This document shows, piece by piece, positions 57,308-64,000 of a DNA stretch of 64,000 nucleotides. The first letter of the stretch is position 1; each line of letters begins with the position of its first letter. Source of the stretch: Nitrospirillum amazonense. Its GTDB lineage: Bacteria; Pseudomonadota; Alphaproteobacteria; Azospirillales; Azospirillaceae. A model generated the notes under the pieces. That model had not been told where the DNA came from and did no database searches. It saw only the letters and a list, made by a program, of their open reading frames with translations. The position numbers were made by a program, and so were the translations under genes. Where the stretch lies: positions 558,001 through 622,000 of the forward strand of contig NZ_VITV01000001.1 in NCBI RefSeq assembly GCF_007828035.1, in the 5' to 3' direction.

Positions 57308-58549
57308 TCAGCCCGCCTTGCGCGCCAGTGCGGCCACGCGGTCCTGATAGGCGGGCGGGTATAGGGCCAGCTGACGGTGCATCAGCGCCCCACCTTCCGC
57401 GTCAGCCTCGCGATAGGCGGCCACCGCCTCGGCCGCCTGCCCGGCACCATCCAGCACCATGGCCAGCAGCAGCTTGGCCAGCGGCTGGTTGGGCGCCTGG
57501 GCGCTGGCCTGCTTCAGGCTGGCGACGGCCTCGGCCAGGGCTCCGGCCTCAAACTCCACCAGGCCGCGGCACTGGTTGGCGAAGTAGTTGCGCGGCTCAC
57601 GGGTGCAGCCCGCTTGGGCGTGGGCCGCCGCCTGAGCCGTATCACCCCGGCGCAGCGCCACCAGGGCACGGTGGCTTTCCGGCAAGGCCCAGCCGGTGTC
57701 AACCTGGGCGCAGCGGCTGAAATGCTCCGCCGCCGCCGCCAGGTCGCCGGCCGCCAGGTCACGCATGCCCCATTGCAGCAGCAGGTTCTTGTCATCCGCG
57801 GCGCCCGCGCCCACCAGGGCGACGTAGCCCTCGATCTCGGGCACCGCCTCCTGTGGCCGCACCAGGCGCACCAGGCAGCGGATGATCTGGAAGCGCAAAT
57901 CCGGACGGGTCGGCACCAGCCGGCTGGCCACCCGCGCGGCCGCCAGCGCCAACTCCGTCCGCCGCACCTGATCGTCCCGCCACTGAGCGAAAAGGGTGTT
58001 GGAGACATCAGCCAGGGCGCTGGCCAGGTCGTCGGCTGAACTGGCCGGGATGTCGCTAGCCACCGTCAGCGCGTGCGCCCAGGCGGCCAGCGCATCGGGG
58101 ATGCGCCCTTCAACGTGGGCCGCCAGGCCGGCCAGCGCCGACACGCGAATGTCGGTGGCGGGCGCCAGCTCCACGAAGCGGCGGGCCCAGGCCACGCCTT
58201 CCGCCTTGCCATCCTTCAGCAGGCGGGCGGACAGGTTGGCGCAACCGTCCAGCCACAAGGCCGGCGCGCGTGCCTGCAGGTCGGCCTGCCGTTGCCGCGC
58301 GGCCTCGGCTTGGCCCAAGCGCTCTTCCGTCCACGCCAGCAGGGGATACAGGATGGCCAGGTCCGGCTGGATCTCCACAGCCCGCTGCAGGGCGCCGAGG
58401 GCCGCCTGGGCGTCGCCGCCCATCAGCAGGGCGATGCCCATCTCGAAATGATAATTGGCGAAGGTGGTCTGACGTATGCGATCCCGCCAACGGCCGATCG
58501 CCGCCTCATCCAGCGCGGTTGCCGCCTGGTCCCCTGCCGTCACGCTCAT
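57308..58549 (-). CDS. TPR-repeat protein
   Basis: A soluble protein of about 413 residues built from helical TPR-like repeats (FEMGIALLMGGDAQAALGAL, ILYPLLAWTEERLGQAEAAR, AAAEHFSRCAQVDTGWALPE and others). No transferase or other catalytic domain is visible, so it is likely a scaffold or adaptor. It ends 20 bases from the convergent pseC gene, and its position beside a TPR-glycosyltransferase locus suggests a related role. The start is uncertain: ATG 58549 directly abuts an AGGAG, so GTG 58543, six bases downstream of that AGGAG, may be the true start. Confidence 0.78.
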   Translation of the reverse strand: MSVTAGDQAATALDEAAIGRWRDRIRQTTFANYHFEMGIALLMGGDAQAALGALQRAVEIQPDLAILYPLLAWTEERLGQAEAARQRQADLQARAPALWLDGCANLSARLLKDGKAEGVAWARRFVELAPATDIRVSALAGLAAHVEGRIPDALAAWAHALTVASDIPASSADDLASALADVSNTLFAQWRDDQVRRTELALAAARVASRLVPTRPDLRFQIIRCLVRLVRPQEAVPEIEGYVALVGAGAADDKNLLLQWGMRDLAAGDLAAAAEHFSRCAQVDTGWALPESHRALVALRRGDTAQAAAHAQAGCTREPRNYFANQCRGLVEFEAGALAEAVASLKQASAQAPNQPLAKLLLAMVLDGAGQAAEAVAAYREADAEGGALMHRQLALYPPAYQDRVAALARKAG

Positions 58550-58617
58550 CTCCTGCCTTTCATGGTCGCCGACCGTGTCGGCGACACTGTACCAATCCAC
58601 GGCGGCCAAGCCACGGC

Positions 58618-59004
58618 CTATCGCCGCCCGCGCGCCTGGGCGATGCAGCGTTCCATGCGGGGAATGAATTCCTCAGCCTTAAAGGGCTTCAGGATCACGC
58701 CGGCGGCCCCATTGCGCAGGGCCTCCTGCAACACCTCGGCCTCGGCATGGCTGGTGACCATGATGACCGGCACCATGGACAGGGCGTGGCTGCCGCGCAC
58801 CGCCTTCAGGGTTTGCAACCCGTCCAGCGTGGGCATGGTGATGTCCAGCAGCAGGGCGCGCGGCTGCACCTGGCTCAGCATCCGCAGGCACTGGGCACCG
58901 TCGGACACGGGCACGGGGGTGTAGCCACCGGCCTTCAGCAGGGCGCCGATCATGGCCCGCAGGCCGGGTTCGTCCTCCGCGAATACGATCGCACCCTTGC
59001 TCAT
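58618..59004 (-). CDS. Single-domain response regulator (CheY-like)
   Basis: A 128-residue receiver domain with all key residues: acidic pair E10-D11, phosphoacceptor Asp54 (ALLLDITMP), Thr in VIMVTSHAE and Lys106 (ILKPF). No output domain. It starts 25 bases after the hybrid kinase gene stop and has GGAAAGC before the ATG, so the two form an operon. It is likely the phosphorelay's diffusible partner or a motility-type regulator. Confidence 0.93.
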   Translation of the reverse strand: MSKGAIVFAEDEPGLRAMIGALLKAGGYTPVPVSDGAQCLRMLSQVQPRALLLDITMPTLDGLQTLKAVRGSHALSMVPVIMVTSHAEAEVLQEALRNGAAGVILKPFKAEEFIPRMERCIAQARGRR

Positions 59005-59029
59005 GCTTTCCTGCCGCCATTCCTGGGAG

Positions 59030-62000
59030 TTAGTCGTCCGCCACCTCCACCGCCTTACCGATAAACCGTTCGCCCAACGCCGTCCAGGCGCCGGGGCCGA
59101 CACGGCCGATGCGGACGGCAAGGGCTCGCACGGCACCCATATCCCCGTCGGCGCAGGCGTCGTGCATCTGGCGGCCCAGCGCCTGCAGGCCCACAAGGCC
59201 GACATTGCCGGCGGTGGAGATCAGGTCGTGTGCCTCCGCCCGCAGGGGCGCCAGGTCCGTTGCCTCCGCCAGGGCCTGGATGCGCCGCACCCGGGCCAGA
59301 CCGTGCTCGACGAAATTCTCCACCAGCACCTGGAAGTCGGCCGCCGGCACGATGGCCTGCAGCCCAGCCAGCACCATGGGGTCCAGCCGGCCCAGGCTGG
59401 CGTCGTCCTGCGCCATCGGATCCGACGGCGCCGCCTCCACATCAGGGAGCGGGCCTGCGGCATGGTCGGCGCCGCTGGCCACCCAGCGCGCCACCGTGTC
59501 CAGGAACTGCTGCTGGTCGAAAGGCTTGGAGACGTAGTCGTCCATGCCGGCGGCCAGATATTCCTCGCGCATGCCCACCATGGCGTTGGCGGTCATGGCC
59601 AGGATGGGCAGATGGCGCAGACCCAGGTCACGGCGCAGCACCTGGGTGGCGGTCACGCCGTCCATCACCGGCATCTGCACGTCCATCAGCACCAGGTCAT
59701 AGGCCGTGGTCCGGCAGGCGGCCACCGCCGCCTGACCGTCCTCCGCCATGTCGACGGTATAGCCGTCGCGTTCCAGCATGATGCGCGCGACGGACCGATT
59801 GACCATGTTGTCGTCCACCAGCAGCAGTCGGCGGCCCAGCCCGCGAGCCCCCTGGTCGCGCGCCAGCGGCCCGTCCACCTCGGTCTCCATCACGTCGCCG
59901 CCGCCAAAGAGCCGCAGAAGCAGGGCGCGCAGCGCTGGAGCCCGTACCGGCTGGGTCAGCACGCCGTCCACCGCCATATCGGCTTCGGCCACCTGCTGCC
60001 GGTCGGTCGCCACCACCATCTTGGCCGCCGCCGCCCGGGGCAGGGTGCGCAGCCGGGCGGCCAGAGTGGGACCGTCCGCACCAACGGCGGCATCGGAGGG
60101 GGTCTCGGCGACGACCACGATGTCGAAGGCCCAGGCCTCATCCGCCGCCACCTCGGCCACAGCGGCGTCCGCGTCCGCCACGGACGTCACCATGAGATCC
60201 AGGCGCTCCAGCGCCTTCACCAGACCACTGGCCCCGACCACCAGGGCCCGCAGGCCGCTGAGTGCGGCCACGGCCGCGGCGCGGCGGGCCACCTGCACGC
60301 TGGACGGCTTCAGCGGAATGGTGAAGGCGAAGGTGGAACCGGCGCCGGGCACGCTGTCCAGGGTGATGCCGCCGCCCATGAGACGCACCAGCTCGCGCGA
60401 GATGACCAGCCCCAGGCCGGTACCGCCATAGCGCCGATTGATGGACGTGTCGGCTTGGGTGAACTTTTCGAACAGGCGGGCCTGCTGGTCGGCGCCCATG
60501 CCCACGCCCGTGTCGACGACGGTGAAGCGCAGGCGGCGGCGGTCGTCCGCCCGGTCTCCGCCGTTTTCAGCGGGTGCCGCCGTGATGGCCAGGCTGACGC
60601 GCCCCTCGGCCGTGAACTTCACAGCGTTGCCCATCAGGTTCAGCAGCACCTGGCGGAGGCGGGTGGGGTCGCCGCGATAGGCGCCGGCAACCTCGGGCGC
60701 CACGGAGACGTCCAGATCCAGCCCTTTTTCCCGCGCCTGCGGCGTCAGCAAGGCCACCACGCCCTCCACCACCTCATCCAGGACGAAGTCCACCATCTCC
60801 AGCTCGACCTTGCCGGCCTCCAGCTTGGAGATGTCCAGGATGTTGTTGATGATGTTCAGCAGGGCCTGGGCGCTGTCGTGGATGGCCTCGGCATAAGCGC
60901 GCTGCTCGGTCGCCAGCGCGGTGCCAAGCAGGATCTGGGTCATGCCCATGATGCCGTTCATGGGCGTGCGGATCTCATGGCTCATATTGGCCAGGAAATC
61001 GGACTTGGCGCGATTGGCCGCCTCCGCCGCCTGCTTGGCGCCGGCCAGATCATCGGCCAGGGCGGCCAGGTCGCCCTCGCGCTTCTTCTCCCGCGTGATG
61101 TCGGACAGGGTCACCACCAGGCCACGCCCCCAGGGCACGGCGGTGATGCGGAACCAGCGCCCGTCCTCATCCCGGTGATATTCGAAGGTGGTGGCGCGGC
61201 CCGTGTCCACCACCTCGACATAGCGGTCGAACAGGCCACCGGCCGCAAGATGCGGAAACAGCTCCTTCAGGCCCCGGCCCACCAGGTCGTGGGCGGAGCG
61301 GCCGGCCATCTTCTCGGCGGTGACATTGACCAGCTCGAACCGGAAGTCCCTGACGTCGAAGTTTTCGTCCCGGATGGTCTCATAGGCGAAGACCCCGTCC
61401 AGCGAGGCGTTCAGCACGTTGTCCAGCAGGGTGCGTTGCGCCTGCAGGGTGGCACGCGCCGCCTCCAGCTCCGTCACCTGGGCGTTCAGGTGCAGGGTCG
61501 CCGCCACCTGGTCCGACACATCGCGCAGCAGGGCGACGTAATGGGTGACGCGGGTGCCCACACGGGCCGGGAAGATGGCCAGGTCCACCCAGAAAGGGCG
61601 GCGGTCGCGGGTATAGTTCAGCAGGCGCTGGCGCACCGGTTCCCCCGCCACCAACGCCTGGCGGATGCGCTCCAGCGCCGCCCTGTCGGTCAGCGGCCCC
61701 TGCAGGAAGCGGGGGGAACGGCCCACCGCCTCGTCCCAGGAGAACCCGGTGACGGTGGTGAAGGCCTCGTTCACGAAGATGATGCGGGGGCCCGGCTCGT
61801 CCAGCGCGTCGGCCTCGGTGATCATGATGCCATCGGTGGCGTGCACCGCCACCGATTGCAGCAGGCGCAGGCGCTCTTCCGCCGCCACTTGGTGGGTACG
61901 GTCGCGTCCCGATCCGCGAAAGCCCCGGAATACGCCGGCTTCATCGAAGAAGGGCTTGCCGCTGACCACCACGTGACGCAGCACCCCATCCTCGCCGTAC

Positions 62001-63307
62001 AGGCTGTAGGTCAGGTTGCGGAATGGCTGGCGCGCCGCCAATCGCTCCTCATAAACTAACAGGTCGGGATTGTCGGGATCGAGGGCGAAGTCGCGGCGGG
62101 TACGGCCCAGGAAATGACCCGCCGGGATGCCCAGACTGCTGACGCCCTGGGACATCTGGGTGAAGCGCCCTTCCGGATCGGTTTCCCAGAACCAGTCGCT
62201 GGATACCTCCGTCAGGTCGCGGAACTGCGCCTCGCGCTGGGCGATCTCACGCTCGTGCCGATCCAGCGCCGCCGCCATGTCGTTGAAGGATCGGGCCAGC
62301 TCCGCGAACTCCGCCGTGCCCGGCGCGATGGCGGCGCGTACGCCCCTGTCACCGGCGGCCAGGCGGGAGACGGCATGGCGCAGGGCCAGCACGCCGCGCA
62401 GCACCGTCGCCTCCACCCCCACCCAGCCCAGAAGCAGGGCGCAGAGGGCGGCCACGCCGCCAAAGGCCAGGGTGCGCCGCTGATCGGCCAGGATGGGGGC
62501 CAGGACGGCGGCGCGATCCGCGCCCACCACGACATGCGCCCCGCTGCTGGGCAGGGCGGCGATGCCCACCAGCCGCTCCACCCCGTCCAGGGTGACGAAT
62601 TCCCCCCGGTCCGTCGGCCCGTCCAGCACCGCCTGAATGAACGGAGTGTCCTTGAAATTATGCCCCACCAGATCCCGCCGTTCTGGGATGCGGGCCAGCA
62701 CCGTGCCGGTGCGGTCCACCAGCAGGAACAGGGACCCGTCGTGGCTGAAACGGGCGCCTGTCTTCTCGATCCAATCCATGCTGAGGCCCGCCAGCACCAG
62801 GGCGTCCGGCTTGCCCTCGGCCGCTGGCCCGCCCGTCCTGTACACCGGCTGGGCGGTGCCCAGGATGACGCGGTTGCTGGGCCGCCCGAACACATAGTCG
62901 CTGGTGCTGGCCCGGCCGGTCTCGAAGGCTTGGCGCACGTATTCGCGGTCGCTGTAGTTGGACCACGGCTGGTCCGCCGATGAGCAGATGACCGAGCCAT
63001 CGGGCTTGACCACGTGGATGTTGGAAACCCAGGGCTGGGACGCCTTCAGGATGCGGGCGTCGTCGACGCACTGGTCGGTGGGCAGCAGGGCGGAATGCTG
63101 GGCGAAGCCCAGGCTGAGCCGCCGCACCTGGTCCAGCAGGCGTTCCTGTTCGTCCGCCGCCATGCGGGCCAGTTCCACCGCCTGGGCCTCGACGGCGGCG
63201 ACGGCTTCGTCCCGCCGGGCCCGGCTTTCGCCCAGCAGCAACAGGAAGAAAGGCACGGTCGTACCGATCAGCAGCAGCAACAGGCGCCGCCGCAAGCCCA
63301 AGGCCAT
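59030..63307 (-). CDS. Hybrid sensor histidine kinase with Cache-like, HAMP, PAS, REC and HPt domains
   Basis: A 1425-residue membrane kinase. Residues 7-25 and about 280-300 are membrane helices around a periplasmic Cache-type sensor ([12 protein letters not shown] region). HAMP about 300-350; three PAS domains about 360-470, 485-600 and 625-740; HisKA with [18 protein letters not shown] (His777); HATPase with N-box [12 protein letters not shown] and [19 protein letters not shown]; a degenerate receiver about 1015-1135; a full receiver with [12 protein letters not shown] (Asp1209) and KPFDQQQF; C-terminal HPt with [14 protein letters not shown] (His1360). Phosphate can pass His777 to Asp1209 to His1360 to the downstream response regulator. 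Confidence 0.95.
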   Translation of the reverse strand: MALGLRRRLLLLLIGTTVPFFLLLLGESRARRDEAVAAVEAQAVELARMAADEQERLLDQVRRLSLGFAQHSALLPTDQCVDDARILKASQPWVSNIHVVKPDGSVICSSADQPWSNYSDREYVRQAFETGRASTSDYVFGRPSNRVILGTAQPVYRTGGPAAEGKPDALVLAGLSMDWIEKTGARFSHDGSLFLLVDRTGTVLARIPERRDLVGHNFKDTPFIQAVLDGPTDRGEFVTLDGVERLVGIAALPSSGAHVVVGADRAAVLAPILADQRRTLAFGGVAALCALLLGWVGVEATVLRGVLALRHAVSRLAAGDRGVRAAIAPGTAEFAELARSFNDMAAALDRHEREIAQREAQFRDLTEVSSDWFWETDPEGRFTQMSQGVSSLGIPAGHFLGRTRRDFALDPDNPDLLVYEERLAARQPFRNLTYSLYGEDGVLRHVVVSGKPFFDEAGVFRGFRGSGRDRTHQVAAEERLRLLQSVAVHATDGIMITEADALDEPGPRIIFVNEAFTTVTGFSWDEAVGRSPRFLQGPLTDRAALERIRQALVAGEPVRQRLLNYTRDRRPFWVDLAIFPARVGTRVTHYVALLRDVSDQVAATLHLNAQVTELEAARATLQAQRTLLDNVLNASLDGVFAYETIRDENFDVRDFRFELVNVTAEKMAGRSAHDLVGRGLKELFPHLAAGGLFDRYVEVVDTGRATTFEYHRDEDGRWFRITAVPWGRGLVVTLSDITREKKREGDLAALADDLAGAKQAAEAANRAKSDFLANMSHEIRTPMNGIMGMTQILLGTALATEQRAYAEAIHDSAQALLNIINNILDISKLEAGKVELEMVDFVLDEVVEGVVALLTPQAREKGLDLDVSVAPEVAGAYRGDPTRLRQVLLNLMGNAVKFTAEGRVSLAITAAPAENGGDRADDRRRLRFTVVDTGVGMGADQQARLFEKFTQADTSINRRYGGTGLGLVISRELVRLMGGGITLDSVPGAGSTFAFTIPLKPSSVQVARRAAAVAALSGLRALVVGASGLVKALERLDLMVTSVADADAAVAEVAADEAWAFDIVVVAETPSDAAVGADGPTLAARLRTLPRAAAAKMVVATDRQQVAEADMAVDGVLTQPVRAPALRALLLRLFGGGDVMETEVDGPLARDQGARGLGRRLLLVDDNMVNRSVARIMLERDGYTVDMAEDGQAAVAACRTTAYDLVLMDVQMPVMDGVTATQVLRRDLGLRHLPILAMTANAMVGMREEYLAAGMDDYVSKPFDQQQFLDTVARWVASGADHAAGPLPDVEAAPSDPMAQDDASLGRLDPMVLAGLQAIVPAADFQVLVENFVEHGLARVRRIQALAEATDLAPLRAEAHDLISTAGNVGLVGLQALGRQMHDACADGDMGAVRALAVRIGRVGPGAWTALGERFIGKAVEVADD

Positions 63308-63442
63308 CCCTCATCCCCCAACAGGCCGGGGGCATGGAGGCCCCGGCCGTTCCCGCCAGGGGACCTTTGTCGCACCCGGATGCCGTATCGTCCAGGGCGC
63401 GGACGGAGAGGCTACATAGATAGGATTTGCGTGAGACAATCC

Positions 63443-64000
63443 CTAGTCGGCGGCCCCCGCGACCACCTGGCCGCCGGCGGGACGCTCGGCATGCCGCGGC
63501 ATGAGGCGGGAGGCGAAGTAGGCCAGTTCCAGGGCGGGGCCCCGGGCACGGGCGGCGTCATCCAGGCCCCGGGTGCCGTGCCCGCCCTCGTCACTCTCAT
63601 AGAACAGCACGGGCTTGCCCAGCGCCTCCATGCGGGCAGCGAACTTGCGTGCATGGCCGGGGCCCACGCGGTCGTCGTGGGTGGCCGTCATGATCAGGGT
63701 TTCCGGGTAGGTGCGTGTGGGATCCAGCCGCTGGTAGGGGGAAATGCTGGCCAGGAAGGCGCGTTCCTCCGGCACCGAGACGCTGCCGTATTCCGCCACC
63801 CAGGACGAACCGGCGGCGATGGCCTCATAGCGCAGCATATCCAGCAGCGGCACCTTGATGGCCACCGCCCCCCATAGGTCGGGGTGCTGGGTCAGGGCGA
63901 CGCCCATCAGCAGGCCGCCGTTGGAGCCGCCGCTGATGCCCAGGCGTGCCGGCTGGGTGACCTGGCGTTGAATCAGGTCGCGCGCCACAGCGGTGAAGTC
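63443..64000 (-). CDS. Prolyl-oligopeptidase-family serine peptidase (3' part, runs off the window)
   Basis: Only the C-terminal ~185 residues are in the window; the N-terminus lies beyond base 64000. The alpha/beta-hydrolase triad is visible: nucleophile Ser in GISGGSNGGLLMG, Asp in ATHDDRVGPGHARKF, and His in DEGGHGTRGLDD. The start of the visible part, DFTAVARDLIQR, is the usual sequence before the nucleophile in S9 prolyl oligopeptidases. It probably cleaves proline-containing peptides. It has the same strand as the upstream kinase operon but a 135-base gap separates it. Confidence 0.9.
   Translation of the reverse strand, partial: DFTAVARDLIQRQVTQPARLGISGGSNGGLLMGVALTQHPDLWGAVAIKVPLLDMLRYEAIAAGSSWVAEYGSVSVPEERAFLASISPYQRLDPTRTYPETLIMTATHDDRVGPGHARKFAARMEALGKPVLFYESDEGGHGTRGLDDAARARGPALELAYFASRLMPRHAERPAGGQVVAGAAD

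Noticed and set aside
58952-62059. 1035-codon plus-strand frame opposite the hybrid kinase
   Set aside because: No recognisable domain and typical antisense composition; the minus-strand kinase has every expected motif.

Overview
This is a GC-rich, gene-dense chromosomal window. It most resembles an alphaproteobacterium of the Azospirillales/Rhodospirillales type. The reasons are five TonB-dependent outer-membrane receptors, the order glyQ-glyS-ppdK, a CbpA/CbpM chaperone pair, a large hybrid-kinase phosphorelay, and a flagellin-glycosylation-type locus (pseB/flmA and pseC/flmB) beside TPR-glycosyltransferases. The genus is inferred from gene content only. I found no rRNA, tRNA, CRISPR array, insertion sequence or prophage.

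Layout. 0.2-10.9 kb is an uptake region. It holds a TonB receptor with its own terminator, a DUF1304 membrane protein, then a haem-type TonB receptor with a Tat-exported DUF6607-like protein, divergent from an operon of TonB receptor, APH-fold kinase and PnuC-family permease. A Fur-like site lies between the divergent receptors. The second operon looks like import, intracellular trapping and phosphorylation of a vitamin or nucleoside. 11.0-13.1 kb holds an Lrp/AsnC regulator divergent from a translationally coupled pair (unknown protein and ACT-domain protein), then a periplasmic binding protein. 13.2-19.2 kb is housekeeping: pyruvate phosphate dikinase and both glycyl-tRNA synthetase subunits. 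19.6-24.0 kb carries an APH/P-loop fusion kinase, cbpA/cbpM, a zinc alcohol dehydrogenase and a small zinc-ribbon membrane protein.

24.2-46.2 kb mixes glycan and signalling genes. It has a methyltransferase plus GT2 pair, a larger GT2 protein, a propeller-GGDEF protein, a TPR protein with a nucleotide-sugar-transferase-like C-terminus, an unknown protein, an MFS exporter, a nucleotidyltransferase, another TonB receptor, a CgeB-like glycosyltransferase, and a TonB receptor with a metallophosphoesterase.

46.2-58.5 kb is the most striking part. An 8.5-kb gene encodes a 2847-residue protein made of five tandem TPR plus GT-B (heptosyltransferase-like) modules. It is divergent from pseB/flmA and pseC/flmB, and a further TPR protein follows. 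By analogy with the TPR-GT flagellin glycosyltransferase FlmG of Caulobacter, this may be a multi-headed protein glycosyltransferase. 58.6-63.3 kb is a hybrid histidine kinase followed by a single-domain response regulator. The window ends inside a prolyl-oligopeptidase-family gene.

The second unexpected feature is a 103-nt sequence present twice (10938-11040 minus, 28911-29013 plus). Each copy starts a few bases after a TAG stop codon in a convergent intergenic region. The two copies differ by paired, compensatory changes in two hairpins, which points to selection on a folded RNA or DNA structure.
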